From Bradyrhizobium tropiciagri (lineage in GTDB: Bacteria; Pseudomonadota; Alphaproteobacteria; Rhizobiales; Xanthobacteraceae): a stretch of DNA of 64,000 nt. Shown in pieces: positions 28,424-37,559 of this stretch. The DNA lies in assembly GCF_018130505.1 (NCBI RefSeq), contig NZ_JAFCKH010000009.1, positions 1 to 64,000 of the forward strand. The letters are read 5' to 3'. The notes below the pieces were generated by a model. It was given only the letters and a program-made list of their open reading frames with translations, was not told the DNA's origin and searched no databases. The position numbers were made by a program, and so were the translations under genes. Each line of letters starts with the position of its first letter. The stretch's first letter is position 1.

Positions 28424-29374
28424 ATGAAACGTCGTCAATTCCTCAAATTCTCGCTCGGCTCCGCCGCGGCCGTCGCGCTATCGCAGCGCGCGCAGGCGCA
28501 GGCGAGCGTGAAGGAGATTCGTATCGGCTACCAGAAGAACGGCGTGCTGGTCATCGCGCGTCAGCGCGCGACGCTGGAAGATCATTTCCGGCCGCAGGGC
28601 ATCGAGGTGAAATGGGTCGAGTTCTCCTCGGGCCCGCCGATGATGGAGGCGATGAACGTCGGCAGCATCGATTACGGTGCGGTCGGCGATTCGCCGCCGG
28701 TGTTCGCGCAGGCCGCGGGCGCCGCGATCGTCTACGCGGCGGGCCAGCCGATCACCAACGGGCAGGGCATCCTGGTGCCGCAGAATTCGCCGATCCGATC
28801 GATCGCCGAGCTCAAGGGCAGGCGCATCGGCTTCACCAAGGGATCCAGCGCGCACAACATCACGGTGCAGACGCTGGAGAAGGCCGGGCTCACCTACGCC
28901 GACATCACCCCGGTCTATCTGACACCGCCTGACGCCGGCCCTGCCTTCGCCAATGGCAGCATCGATGCCTGGGCGATCTGGGATCCTTACTTCGCGATCG
29001 GCGAGACCAAGCAGAACGGCCGCATCCTCATCAATGCGCAGGAGGTCACCAAGACCAACTCGTTCTACATCGCCAATCGCGATTTCGCGAAGAACAACGC
29101 CGCGCTGCTGCAGCAGATCATCGACGTCACGACGTCGACTGCGGCGTGGGCGGAGACGCATCGCGACGAGGTGGCGAAATCGCTGAGCGCGGTCACCGGC
29201 ATCGCACTCGACATCCAGACCATCGCCGCCAACCGCTCGGCGTTCAAGGTCGGGCCGATCACCGACGACATCATCGCGACCCAGCAGGGCGTCGCCGACC
29301 GCTTCTTCAAGCTCGGCCTGATCCCGAAGCAGATCGCGATCCGCGACATCGTCTGGCGCCATCCGCAGACCTGA
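28424..29374 (+). CDS. ssuA: Sulfonate ABC transporter, binding protein
   Basis: A 316-aa periplasmic binding protein for aliphatic sulfonates. The N-terminus [19 protein letters not shown] is a Tat-like or Sec signal ending at RAQA. The mature domain has the SsuA pattern [36 protein letters not shown] and [12 protein letters not shown]. The ATG at 28424 has AGGAGAG 10 bp upstream. It is the first gene of the ssuA-orf51-ssuD-ssuC-ssuB-reductase operon. Taurine cannot be excluded as ligand. Confidence 0.92.
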   Translation: MKRRQFLKFSLGSAAAVALSQRAQAQASVKEIRIGYQKNGVLVIARQRATLEDHFRPQGIEVKWVEFSSGPPMMEAMNVGSIDYGAVGDSPPVFAQAAGAAIVYAAGQPITNGQGILVPQNSPIRSIAELKGRRIGFTKGSSAHNITVQTLEKAGLTYADITPVYLTPPDAGPAFANGSIDAWAIWDPYFAIGETKQNGRILINAQEVTKTNSFYIANRDFAKNNAALLQQIIDVTTSTAAWAETHRDEVAKSLSAVTGIALDIQTIAANRSAFKVGPITDDIIATQQGVADRFFKLGLIPKQIAIRDIVWRHPQT

Positions 29375-29404
29375 TCGCTCCATCAATTCATCCGGGATTT
29401 CACC

Positions 29405-29560
29405 ATGATGCGTTTGTTTCGACGCTGGATTGCGCGCGCGGTGCTGTCACTCAGCATCGTCGCCGCGACCGTCGGCGCCTCCTACGGCCGCGACGCTTCA
29501 TGCAGCGACATCTCGCCAGCCCAACAGATATCCGACGTCGCATGGAGAGCGCGCACGTGA
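29405..29560 (+). CDS. 51-aa exported peptide ORF between ssuA and ssuD
   Basis: A short ORF filling the ssuA-ssuD gap. The predicted peptide starts [20 protein letters not shown], a good signal sequence with likely cleavage near GASYG, leaving about 23 residues with one Cys (DASCSDIS). It starts 30 bp after ssuA and its TGA overlaps the ssuD GTG by GTGA, so translation of the two would be coupled. It could be a small exported peptide, a leader that tunes ssuD, or a relic. No homologue is known to me. Confidence 0.5.
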   Translation: MMRLFRRWIARAVLSLSIVAATVGASYGRDASCSDISPAQQISDVAWRART

Positions 29561-30723
29561 GCAACTCAACCAACGCCAACATCCTCTGGTTCCTGCCGAC
29601 CCACGGCGACAGCCGCTATCTCGGCACGTCGATCGGCGGCCGCGAGGTGAACTTCAACTATCTGCGCCAGATCGCGCAGGCCGCCGACCAGCTCGGCTAT
29701 TACGGCGTGCTGCTGCCGACCGGGCGGAGCTGCGAGGACAGCTGGGTGGTGGCCTCGGCCGTCGCGCCATGGACCGAGCGGCTGCGCTATCTGGTGGCAG
29801 TCAGGCCCGGGCTGCAGTCGCCTGCTGTCGCGGCGCGCATGACCGCGACGCTCGACCGGGTCTCTAACGGCCGCCTCCTGATCAACGTCGTTACCGGCGG
29901 CGATCCCGTCGAGAACAAGGGCGATGGCGTGTTCCTGCCGCACGACGAGCGCTACGCGGTGACGCGTGAGTTCCTCAACGTCTACAGCGACCTGCTCGCC
30001 GGCAAGACCGTCAATGTCGAGGGCAAGCACATCCGGATCGAGGACGGCCGCCTGCTGTTCAATCCGGTGCAGTCGCCGCGCCCGCCGCTGTATTTCGGCG
30101 GCTCGTCGGATGCCGGCATCGATGTCGCGGTCGACACCGTCGATAAATACCTGACCTGGGGCGAGCCGCCGGCGCAGGTCGCCGAGAAGGTCGCGAAAGT
30201 GAAGGCGGTGGCCGCGCAGCGCGGCCGAAAGCTGTCCTTCGGCATCCGCCTGCATGTGATCGTGCGCGAGACCAATGCGGAGGCCTGGCGCGCCGCCGAC
30301 GAGCTGATCCAGCACGTCACCGACGACACCATCGCCGCCGCGCAGAAGGTGTTTTCGCGAATGGACTCGGTCGGCCAGCAGCGCATGGCGCAGCTGCATG
30401 GCGGCCGCCGCGACAAGCTCGAGATCAGCCCGAACCTGTGGGCCGGTGTCGGCCTGGTCCGCGGCGGTGCCGGCACCGCGCTGGTCGGCGATCCCCCAAC
30501 GGTTGCCGCGCGGATCAAGGAGTATCAGGACATCGGCATCGATACCTTCATCATGTCCGGTTATCCGCATCTCGAGGAGGCCTATCGCTTCGCCGAGTTG
30601 GTGTTCCCGCTGCTGTCGTTGCAGCAGCCGGACAACGTGACGTCGATCCGCGTCAACACCGGGCCGTTCGGCGAGACCATCGGAAACGACTACCGTCCGC
30701 AGAAACAGGCATCGCAATCATGA
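29557..30723 (+). CDS. ssuD: FMNH2-dependent alkanesulfonate monooxygenase
   Basis: A 388-aa enzyme releasing sulfite from alkanesulfonates with FMNH2 and O2. The typical SsuD start [31 protein letters not shown] and the C-terminal [21 protein letters not shown] are all present. GTG at 29557 is chosen because GGAGAG lies 7 bp upstream and it overlaps the preceding TGA; the ATG at 29542 would add five residues. Its stop overlaps ssuC (ATGA). The reduced flavin probably comes from the reductase at 32389. Confidence 0.94.
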   Translation: MSNSTNANILWFLPTHGDSRYLGTSIGGREVNFNYLRQIAQAADQLGYYGVLLPTGRSCEDSWVVASAVAPWTERLRYLVAVRPGLQSPAVAARMTATLDRVSNGRLLINVVTGGDPVENKGDGVFLPHDERYAVTREFLNVYSDLLAGKTVNVEGKHIRIEDGRLLFNPVQSPRPPLYFGGSSDAGIDVAVDTVDKYLTWGEPPAQVAEKVAKVKAVAAQRGRKLSFGIRLHVIVRETNAEAWRAADELIQHVTDDTIAAAQKVFSRMDSVGQQRMAQLHGGRRDKLEISPNLWAGVGLVRGGAGTALVGDPPTVAARIKEYQDIGIDTFIMSGYPHLEEAYRFAELVFPLLSLQQPDNVTSIRVNTGPFGETIGNDYRPQKQASQS

Positions 30724-31526
30724 GCTTGATCGATTCACTCCCGCGCGTCAGCGCACCGAAATTGCCGAAGGTCGATGGCCTGATCCCCTGGATCGTGCCG
30801 CTCGCGATCATCCTGGTCTGGCAGCTCGCCTGCGTCACAGGTTTTGTTCCTTCGCGCGTGCTGCCTGCGCCCACTGACGTCGCACTGGCCGGCTGGAAGC
30901 TGCTGCTGTCGGGCGAACTCGTCCGCAACATCTGGGTCAGCTTCTGGCGCGCCTCGATCGGCTTTCTGATCGGCGGCGGCATCGGCTTCGCCTTCGGCCT
31001 CGCCAATGGCTTGTCGCAGCTTTCCGCAAAGCTCACCGACACCACATTGCAGATGGTGCGCAACATCCCGCATCTGGCGCTGATCCCGCTGGTCATCCTG
31101 TGGTTCGGTATCGACGAGTCGGCCAAGCTGTTCCTGGTGGCGCTCGGCGTGTTCTTCCCGATCTATCTCAACACGCTGCACGGCATCCGCACCGTCGATC
31201 CGCAGCTGATCGAGATGGGCCGCATCTACGGCATGACCGATGGCGAGCTGTTCCGCCGGGTGATCTTCCCCGGCGCGCTGCCGTCGATCTTCGTCGGCCT
31301 GCGCTTTGCGCTCGGCATCATGTGGCTGACGCTGATCGTCGCCGAGACCATCGCGGCCTCATCGGGGCTCGGCTACATGGCGATGCAGGCGCGCGAGTTT
31401 ATGCTGATCGACGTCGTCGTGCTCTCGATCCTGATCTATGCCCTGCTCGGCAAGCTCGCCGACAGCGCCTCAAGGGCGCTGGAGCGCCTGACCCTGTCCT
31501 GGCACCCCGCCTTCCAGAAGAAGTGA
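30720..31526 (+). CDS. ssuC: Sulfonate ABC transporter, permease
   Basis: A 268-aa inner-membrane permease with about six helices and the binding-protein-dependent transport (EAA) loop around [31 protein letters not shown]. The start ATG at 30720 overlaps the ssuD stop. It would pair with SsuA and SsuB for uptake of sulfonates. Confidence 0.94.
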   Translation: MSLIDSLPRVSAPKLPKVDGLIPWIVPLAIILVWQLACVTGFVPSRVLPAPTDVALAGWKLLLSGELVRNIWVSFWRASIGFLIGGGIGFAFGLANGLSQLSAKLTDTTLQMVRNIPHLALIPLVILWFGIDESAKLFLVALGVFFPIYLNTLHGIRTVDPQLIEMGRIYGMTDGELFRRVIFPGALPSIFVGLRFALGIMWLTLIVAETIAASSGLGYMAMQAREFMLIDVVVLSILIYALLGKLADSASRALERLTLSWHPAFQKK

Positions 31527-31535
31527 GAATCGAGA

Positions 31536-32381
31536 ATGCAAGAAGTGCTTCGTTTCCAGTCCGCAGGCGCCGAGCCGGTGCAGCGCGCCGATTTCATCGC
31601 GGAGGCCGAGCTGCTGCGGCGCGGCTCGGACAATGCCGCGCGCGGGCTGTCGCTGACCATCCGCGGCTTGCGCAAATCGTTCGGCGACAATGAGGTGCTG
31701 CGCGGCATCGACCTGCACATCCCTGCCGGCCAGTTCGTCGCGATCGTCGGCCGCTCCGGCTGCGGCAAGAGTACATTGTTGCGCCTGATCGCCGGCCTCG
31801 ACAAGCCGACCGCCGGCGGCATCGCCTTCGGCGAGCAGCCGCGTGCGCAGGATATCCGCGTCATGTTCCAGGAGCCGCGGCTGCTGCCCTGGGCGCGGGT
31901 GCTGTCCAACGTCGAGGTCGGGCTGGGTCGCGAGCGCGCCTCGGCCGACGCGCAGGCGAGGGCCGAGCACGCGCTGGTCGAGGTCGGTCTCGGCGACAAG
32001 CGCGAACAATGGCCGTCGGTGCTGTCGGGCGGCCAGAAGCAACGCGTGGCGCTGGCGCGGGCGCTGGTCAGCCAGCCGCGCGTGCTGGCGTTCGACGAGC
32101 CGCTTGGCGCGCTCGATGCGCTGACGCGGATCTCGATGCAGCAGCTGCTCGAGCGGGTCTGGCGCGACCAGGGCTTTGGCGCGATCCTGGTGACTCATGA
32201 CGTTGCGGAAGCCGTTGCGCTCGCCGACCGCGTGCTTGTCATCGAGGACGGCCGGATCGCCGAGGACGTCACCATCGACCTGCCGCGGCCGCGCCGCCGC
32301 GGCTCGGCGGAGCTGGCGGCGCTGGAAGGCGAGATCCTGAAGCACCTGCTCGAAGGCAGTGACGACACGTCCGATCTGTGA
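31536..32381 (+). CDS. ssuB: Sulfonate ABC transporter, ATPase
   Basis: A 281-aa ABC ATPase. Walker A is GRSGCGKST, the signature [15 protein letters not shown], Walker [14 protein letters not shown], and the switch His is in [10 protein letters not shown]. An N-terminal extension of about 35 residues before the domain is common in SsuB. It begins 9 bp after ssuC and is followed 7 bp later by the flavin reductase gene. Confidence 0.94.
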   Translation: MQEVLRFQSAGAEPVQRADFIAEAELLRRGSDNAARGLSLTIRGLRKSFGDNEVLRGIDLHIPAGQFVAIVGRSGCGKSTLLRLIAGLDKPTAGGIAFGEQPRAQDIRVMFQEPRLLPWARVLSNVEVGLGRERASADAQARAEHALVEVGLGDKREQWPSVLSGGQKQRVALARALVSQPRVLAFDEPLGALDALTRISMQQLLERVWRDQGFGAILVTHDVAEAVALADRVLVIEDGRIAEDVTIDLPRPRRRGSAELAALEGEILKHLLEGSDDTSDL

Positions 32382-32388
32382 GGCCGTC

Positions 32389-32979
32389 ATGAATCCCGTC
32401 ATCCGCAACGTCTCCGTCGCGCCGGCAATCTCCGCGGACGAATTCCGTGGCGCGATGCGTCATTTGGCCGGCGGCGTCAGCGTCATCACGGCCGGGCGGG
32501 GCCGCGACATTTCGGGGATGACGGTGACCTCGGTGGCGTCGCTGTCGGTCGATCCGCCGTCGCTGATCGTCAGCATCAACCGCGCCGCATCCTCGTGGCC
32601 GCTGATCGCGCGCCATGGGGTATTCGGCGTCAACATCCTGACCGCGGACCAGCTCGACATCGCCAAGCGCTTCACCGGCAAGGGCGGCCTGAAAGGGGCG
32701 GAGCGCTTCGCCGGCGCCGAATGGACCACGCGCGCCTCCGGCGTGCCGCTGCTCGCCGGTGCGCTTGCCGCGCTCGACTGCGAGGTCGAGGAAATCATCG
32801 AACGGCATTCGCACGCCATCGTCATCGGCCGCGTGCTCGATGTGTTGGCCTCGGACCGCACCGCCGCGCTGGCCTATTGGCACGGCGAATATGTCGCGAT
32901 CGACCGGGAAGAGGACGCCGTCAGGCTGGCCGAAGTCAGCCTGCCGTCGCGTCATGTGCATGCGCGAGGTCCGCGCTAG
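32389..32979 (+). CDS. Flavin reductase (HpaC/NtaB-like)
   Basis: A 196-aa flavin reductase-like split-barrel protein that supplies reduced FMN. Family marks are FRGAMRHLAGGVSVITAG, MTVTSVASLSVDPPSLIVSIN and FGVNILTADQ. It is the last gene of the ssu operon, 7 bp after ssuB, and most likely takes the place of SsuE for SsuD, and perhaps for the monooxygenase at 27003, although it belongs to a different family from E. coli SsuE. Confidence 0.9.
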   Translation: MNPVIRNVSVAPAISADEFRGAMRHLAGGVSVITAGRGRDISGMTVTSVASLSVDPPSLIVSINRAASSWPLIARHGVFGVNILTADQLDIAKRFTGKGGLKGAERFAGAEWTTRASGVPLLAGALAALDCEVEEIIERHSHAIVIGRVLDVLASDRTAALAYWHGEYVAIDREEDAVRLAEVSLPSRHVHARGPR

Positions 32980-32990
32980 GGAGATCGAGT

Positions 32991-33149
32991 TCAGTTCATA
33001 AGGAGAACCCAGATCAGTGCGACCAGCAGACTGTGAAAGCAGAGGATGGAACACAGGAACAGCCAGTCGTCCCGCGTCATGGGCCCGACGACCGCGGCCC
33101 AGGCGCGGCGGCAACGAGATGCGAGTTGGGGCATGAAGTTCGGGCGCAT
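32991..33149 (-). CDS. 52-aa membrane peptide
   Basis: A candidate small gene: an amphipathic Arg-rich N-terminus (CRRAWAAVVGP), then TRDDWLFLCSILCFHS and one membrane helix to the end (LLVALIWVLLMN). Only a weak AGGCG precedes the ATG. It is convergent with the flavin reductase gene and lies 3' to the AraC gene on the same strand. Codon use is plausible, but a chance ORF cannot be excluded. Confidence 0.4.
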   Translation of the reverse strand: MRPNFMPQLASRCRRAWAAVVGPMTRDDWLFLCSILCFHSLLVALIWVLLMN

Positions 33150-33224
33150 GGCATTCGCCTAGCGGACGACGATCCGCCAGGTCTTGCTCGTCTGCGCCAG
33201 GAATTTGGGGTCTCGTGCCAGCCG

Positions 33225-34271
33225 TCATCGAACGCTGTTCGAACCGCGATAGGCGCGTGGCGTGTGGCCGGTCCAGCGCACGAACGCATGTGTGAAGGAG
33301 CTGACCTCGCTATAGCCCAGCAGCCATGCGATTTGCGAGATCGGTAGCTCGACGTCCTCGAGGTAGTGACGCGCAAGCGCAGTTCGAAATCCCTCGAGCA
33401 CGGCCGAAAAGCTCAGCCCCTCGGACGACAAGGCACGCGCGAGCGTTCTCCGGCTCATGCCAAGGCGCCGTGCGACTTCGGCGGCATTGGCTCTGCCATG
33501 CGGAAGCAACTGGGCGATCTGATCCTCGACGCGCGATTGCAGGCTGGCTCGTCGCGATGCGCGGCTCTTGAGCGCTTCGTCCGCATAGTGAAGCAGCATC
33601 CTGTTGAGATGCGAGTCGGCACCCACGACAGGCAATGCCCCGATCTGGGCAGGAAACAGCAGTTCATCCCTGTCGGCTGCAAAGTCGATGTCGCACCCCA
33701 GTTGAGATCGGACATCCGGTGGGGTTTCGCGTCGATAGTGCTTCAGCTTGATCTGTGTCGGGGCCAGTCTGCCGCCGGTCAGCGCGCGGCAAATGCGGAG
33801 GAGCGTAAGCAACCAGAATTCCGCGTGGTGACGATCCGACGACCTCTCGATGTTGACGTAGTCGAATTGAATTCCGAAGCCGTGCTCAAGCGACGTCCGC
33901 AGGCGAACGCCCTCGTTGTTGATGGCGCTGTAGCGGCTAACGATCCGCAGGGCGTCAGTGAGATGCTCGGACGAGGCCATGACGTAGTACAGCAGCCCGA
34001 TCTCGCCGAGCTCGAAGCCCTGGGCCAGGTGGAATCCGAAGCAATCGTCCTGCAATTCCCCGGCAGCAAGCTCGAGGATTCTTGCCTGCGCCCGCGCGTC
34101 GATGCGGCGCTTGGGGTCTTCGAGGTCGCCGATGGCGAGGCCCGCGGCCGACACGATCGGGGCGAGGGCAATCTGCGCATCCCGAAGCCGGGCGCATGCA
34201 AGGCGCGCGATCCCCCCGGTGGCGCTTGGTATCGATGGCAGGGCGCTTGGTGGGCGTTCGGCGGTCTTCAT
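33225..34271 (-). CDS. AraC-family regulator with arabinose-binding-type domain
   Basis: A 348-aa regulator. Residues about 25-210 form the sensory domain of the OruR/ArgR-like AraC subgroup, with FGFHLAQGFELGEIGLLYYVMASS. The two C-terminal helix-turn-helices are AAEVARRLGMSRRTLARALSSEG and ISQIAWLLGYSEVSSFTHAFVRWTGHTPRAYR, the AraC signature. Likely targets are unknown. A perfect FNR/FixK-like dyad lies 51 bp beyond its start codon, in the divergent region. Confidence 0.92.
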   Translation of the reverse strand: MKTAERPPSALPSIPSATGGIARLACARLRDAQIALAPIVSAAGLAIGDLEDPKRRIDARAQARILELAAGELQDDCFGFHLAQGFELGEIGLLYYVMASSEHLTDALRIVSRYSAINNEGVRLRTSLEHGFGIQFDYVNIERSSDRHHAEFWLLTLLRICRALTGGRLAPTQIKLKHYRRETPPDVRSQLGCDIDFAADRDELLFPAQIGALPVVGADSHLNRMLLHYADEALKSRASRRASLQSRVEDQIAQLLPHGRANAAEVARRLGMSRRTLARALSSEGLSFSAVLEGFRTALARHYLEDVELPISQIAWLLGYSEVSSFTHAFVRWTGHTPRAYRGSNSVR

Positions 34272-34588
34272 TCGGCACCGGTGTGTTCCCGGTCAACGTC
34301 GAGTGCTTCCCTGATCGCACCTTGACCTATGTCAAACGGCCTCGCCAGCTCGACGCAATCCGGTTTGACAAGATCTCGCAATTGATTGGCCCAGGATCAC
34401 AAGACGTAACGGAGGCAATCATCTAGCCGATTGCGTCGCGGCCGCGCGATTTCCACCTTCAACGGCAATTCACACGGCGGGGCCGGCGCAAGGGGCGAAT
34501 ACATGAAGGTCATGGTCACGCATTGGGATCGGCCGCGGCCGGGCGCACGCCGATCGCCGTCGGATCGAACGGGCGAAAGTGCGAGGTC
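34272..34588. other. 317-bp divergent intergenic region
   Basis: Region between the AraC gene and the zinc-ribbon-like gene. It holds the FNR/FixK-like dyad at 34322-34335 and a second TTGAC at 34365. The segment 34330-34420 is less GC-rich than its neighbours, as promoters here tend to be. No gene is supported. Confidence 0.5.
34322..34335. promoter_or_regulatory. FNR/FixK-like dyad
   Basis: TTGACCTATGTCAA is a perfect inverted repeat (TTGAC/GTCAA, 4-bp spacer) that fits the relaxed TTGA-N6-TCAA form bound by FixK-type CRP/FNR regulators. It lies between the AraC gene (51 bp away) and the gene at 34589 (253 bp away), so AraC is the nearer target. Confidence 0.5.
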
Positions 34589-35137
34589 ATGACCGGACAG
34601 GGAGGGGCTCAGCAGAGCGGCACGCATCGGTCGATTCGCTTCGTGATCACCGAGGGCGAGACCGCGGGCATCTGGCGCTACTCATTTTCGATCGGCGGTC
34701 GCAACTTCACGGGCAAGATGCAGGCGGTTTTGGGCTTGCTGGCGGCACGCCGCGTCAAGATAAAGATCGATCGGCTGCTAAAGCAGCAAGAGTTGGCAAA
34801 GGCCCAAGCCGGAGCCGAGCCGGATGTCGCTCGCAACCCGAGCGCGCCTCCGCCGGCGGCGCGGAGCGCCGCTTCAACCAACCTGGGCGATGGTCCAGAG
34901 TCGGTGCCGCAGAAGGCCGAAGGCAGCGGCACGGTCGCGTTTGCCTGCGAGTCCTGCAATGTGGCCTACGAAGCCGTGCAGGTCTGCACTGCGGGGAAGG
35001 GGATCTTTCGCTGCGCCGTCTGTGACGGGCCGGTCCATCAATGGGACGGCGCATATCACTATCGGAACTGGCGGCGGTTGGAGGAAGATGCGGGGACCCG
35101 CCTTCCGCCCACTCCGTCGGCCGGCTACGAGGACTAG
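34589..35137 (+). CDS. Zinc-ribbon-like hypothetical protein
   Basis: A 182-aa protein of unknown family. The N-terminal 75 residues are basic and strand-rich (SIRFVITEGETAGIWRYSF, then RVKIKIDRLLKQQEL). A Pro/Ala/Ser linker follows, and then a zinc-ribbon-like domain with CESC and CAVC pairs about 22 residues apart. The ATG at 34589 has GAGG just upstream; a TTG at 34523 keeps the frame open. The second half could bind zinc or nucleic acid. Confidence 0.6.
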   Translation: MTGQGGAQQSGTHRSIRFVITEGETAGIWRYSFSIGGRNFTGKMQAVLGLLAARRVKIKIDRLLKQQELAKAQAGAEPDVARNPSAPPPAARSAASTNLGDGPESVPQKAEGSGTVAFACESCNVAYEAVQVCTAGKGIFRCAVCDGPVHQWDGAYHYRNWRRLEEDAGTRLPPTPSAGYED

Positions 35138-35256
35138 CGCGCAGGAGAGGCCGCCGCGTCAGCTTGACCGAAGCGATAGTCGGTGGCGTGGAGCAGCGCC
35201 ATAAGCGCGGAAGGGTCGCTCTTCAGGCGTGGGCTGCTGCACATCTGCAAAAGGCA

Positions 35257-35270
35257 TTGATTCAGATCAA
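35257..35270 (+). promoter_or_regulatory. Perfect FNR/FixK box
   Basis: TTGATTCAGATCAA is a perfectly symmetric TTGAT-N4-ATCAA site. Its centre is 95 bp before the ATG of the 103-aa gene; a class II promoter would start transcription about 54 bp before that ATG. This is the best oxygen-regulator site in the window. Confidence 0.75.
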
Positions 35271-35358
35271 GCCCGAGTCGGCCGGGTTTGCAACCCTCCC
35301 CGGCGTTAAATGAACCCCATCAGGCAATTTTCGTACCTTGATTTTAATGGAGGTCATA

Positions 35359-35670
35359 ATGCCTGCAGTTGTCATGCAATTCGTTTCGCATCCAAGACCC
35401 GGCAGCGATCTTGCGACTGTCATAGGGCTTGCAAAAGAAGCCGCGGTACTCTGGAGAAAACATGGAGCCGACGTCAGCTATTGGTCAGTGATCGGCGGCG
35501 AGGTCGGAAACTACGCCTTCGTGGCTCGCTTCGACAGCGTCGAGGCCTATGGGCGTACCCTGGCATCACTTGGGGGCGACCCTGCTTTCACAGAATTTCA
35601 AGCCAAGCGGCTGAAGGCCGGGCAAGCAGATTGGGTTCGCTCCAATCTTGCCGTCCAGGTTGAAATCTGA
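35359..35670 (+). CDS. 103-aa ferredoxin-fold-like protein, likely hypoxia-induced
   Basis: A 103-aa cytosolic protein. GGAGG 5 bp before the ATG at 35359 fixes the start. The pattern of two alternating strand-helix units (AVVMQFVSHPRPGSDLATVIGLAKEAA; NYAFVARFDSVEAYGRTLASL) resembles dimeric alpha/beta-barrel proteins of the NIPSNAP/DUF1330 type, but I cannot assign a family. A perfect FNR/FixK box upstream and a strong terminator downstream mark it as a monocistronic, probably oxygen-controlled gene. Confidence 0.75.
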   Translation: MPAVVMQFVSHPRPGSDLATVIGLAKEAAVLWRKHGADVSYWSVIGGEVGNYAFVARFDSVEAYGRTLASLGGDPAFTEFQAKRLKAGQADWVRSNLAVQVEI

Positions 35671-35688
35671 GCGGAAGGCTTCTTCCCG

Positions 35689-35720
35689 ACGGAGACCGCC
35701 TCCGGGCGGTCTCCGTTTTT
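35689..35720 (+). terminator. Rho-independent terminator
   Basis: A perfect 12-bp stem (ACGGAGACCGCC and GGCGGTCTCCGT) with a TCCG loop runs into TTTTT. It starts 18 bp after the stop of the 103-aa gene. Confidence 0.92.
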
Positions 35721-35914
35721 GTTGACTGTCAATGTCCTCTTCCGACCCGAAGCAGACGCCTTATTTGCGCACCTTCAATGCCGCCGGCCGGCAGATTCAA
35801 GGGAGAACTGGCGGCGATGCGAGGCCTGCAGCGGCCCGGCGCGGCATGTTGCCGGTGGCGCGCGGCCGGCCGGCATACTAAAAGCCGCGGAAATCTCGGA
35901 GGCGTGACGGTCTG

Positions 35915-36070
35915 ATGAAGCGCGTGGGAGCCTGGCTGTTCTATCTCGTCGGCGCCGTCGCCGTCGGGTATCTCGCGCTGTATGCCTATGCGATGTTCAC
36001 CGGCCGCGACCTCACGCCCGGCGATCCCATCCGCATCTTCCGCAAGCCCGACGCGCCGAGCTATTCCTGA
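35915..36070 (+). CDS. 51-aa single-span membrane protein
   Basis: A small protein with one N-terminal membrane helix (GAWLFYLVGAVAVGYLALYAYAM, about residues 5-27) and a polar tail with GRDLTPGDPIRIFRKPD. GGAGG lies about 12 bp before the ATG, slightly far. Codon use is like that of real genes, and the tail looks conserved in character, so I consider it genuine. The function is unknown. It is convergent with flbD. Confidence 0.6.
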   Translation: MKRVGAWLFYLVGAVAVGYLALYAYAMFTGRDLTPGDPIRIFRKPDAPSYS

Positions 36071-36120
36071 GGCGGGACAACCGCTCGGCGTTGCGCCGGG
36101 CGGCCGCTCAGTTTTGCGCT

Positions 36121-37506
36121 TCAGCCGGCACTCGCGATCCGCTGATAGTCGGGAGTGCCATTGCCGGCCGGGGTGATCGGGATGCCGCCGTCGGCGTACT
36201 CGTTCAGCTTGTTGCGCAGCGTGCGGATCGAGATGCCGAGGATGTTGGCGGCGTGGGTGCGGTTGCCGAGGCAGTGCTTCAGCGTTTCCAGGATCAGGTC
36301 GCGCTCGACGTCGGCGACGGTGCGGCCGACCAGCGCACGGGTGACCTGCTCGGCGGCCAGCGTGGCGTGCGCGACCGCGGGCGCGGTCTTGGCGAGGTCG
36401 AGGCGGTCGCCGTCCGGCGTGATGATCGCATCGGGGCCGATCTCGTCGCCCTGCGCCATCAGCACCGAACGATGGATGGTGTTTTCGAGCTCGCGGACGT
36501 TGCCCTGCCAGCGGTTTGCGGTCAGGACGCGGCGGGCGTCGGTCGAGATCGGGCGCACCGGCAGGCCGTTGGCCTCGGCATATTTCTTGGCGAAGTGCTG
36601 GGCCAGTTCGAGCACGTCGGCCGGACGGTCGCGCAGCGGCGGGATCTTCAGATTGACGACGTTGAGGCGGAACAGCAGGTCTTCGCGGAAGGTGCCTTCG
36701 CGCACCGCCTCCGACAGATTGCGGTTCGAGGTCGCGATGATGCGGATGTCGACCGGCACCGGCTTGGTGCCGCCGACGCGGTCGATCACGCGCTCCTGGA
36801 TCGCGCGGAGCAGTTTCGATTGCAGGCGGACATCCATCTCGGAGATTTCGTCGAGCAGCAGCGTGCCGCCGGTCGCCTCCTCGAACTTGCCGACGCGGCG
36901 CGCGACGGCGCCGGTGAAGGCGCCCTTCTCATGGCCGAACAGTTCGGATTCCAGCAGGTGCTCCGGGATCGCGGCGCAGTTGATCGAGATGAACGGCCGC
37001 TTGGCGCGGGCCGAGCGGGAGTGGACGTAGCGCGCCAGCACTTCCTTGCCGGTGCCGGACTCGCCCGTGATCATCACCGAGGCGTCGGAGCCCGCGATCT
37101 GCTGCGCCAGCTTGATCACCTTGCCCATCGCGTCGTCGCGCCAGACCAGCTCGCGGGCGTCGTTGGCGACCGCGGCGAGCACCGCTGCGATCAGCTCGGG
37201 GTCGGGCGGCAGCGGGATGTATTCCTTGGCGCCGGCGCGGATCGCGGCGACCGCGGCGCGGGCGTCGCTGGTGATGCCGCAGGCGACGATCGGCACGTGG
37301 ATGTGCTCGGCTTCGAGCCGCATCACGAGGTCGCGGATGTCGAGGCCGACATCGACCAGCAGCAGGTCGGCGCCCTTGCCGCCGCGCACCACGTTCATGG
37401 CCTGTTCGGCGGTCTCGGCGTGGGTCACGGTGGCGCCGTTCTCCATCGCGATCTTGGTGGCGGTGGTGAGCTGGCCCTTCAGGGTGCCAACGATGAGAAG
37501 CCGCAT
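36121..37506 (-). CDS. flbD: Sigma-54-dependent flagellar regulator FlbD
   Basis: A 461-aa NtrC-like activator. The N-terminal 120 residues are a receiver-like domain. The AAA+ domain has Walker A GESGTGKE, the sigma-54 contact loop GAFTGA, and Walker B GTLLLDEISEMD, with a RWQGNVRELENTIHR arginine region. The C-terminus is a Fis-type helix-turn-helix (NRTHAANILGISIRTLRNKL). In Caulobacter FlbD activates late flagellar promoters and represses fliF. It is the last gene of the fliF-fliG-fliH-fliN-flbD block. Confidence 0.95.
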   Translation of the reverse strand: MRLLIVGTLKGQLTTATKIAMENGATVTHAETAEQAMNVVRGGKGADLLLVDVGLDIRDLVMRLEAEHIHVPIVACGITSDARAAVAAIRAGAKEYIPLPPDPELIAAVLAAVANDARELVWRDDAMGKVIKLAQQIAGSDASVMITGESGTGKEVLARYVHSRSARAKRPFISINCAAIPEHLLESELFGHEKGAFTGAVARRVGKFEEATGGTLLLDEISEMDVRLQSKLLRAIQERVIDRVGGTKPVPVDIRIIATSNRNLSEAVREGTFREDLLFRLNVVNLKIPPLRDRPADVLELAQHFAKKYAEANGLPVRPISTDARRVLTANRWQGNVRELENTIHRSVLMAQGDEIGPDAIITPDGDRLDLAKTAPAVAHATLAAEQVTRALVGRTVADVERDLILETLKHCLGNRTHAANILGISIRTLRNKLNEYADGGIPITPAGNGTPDYQRIASAG

Positions 37507-37559
37507 GGTAGTCTCCTGTTCGTCTGGTCGCGCAGGTCCCGCGCGCTACCGGCAAATTG

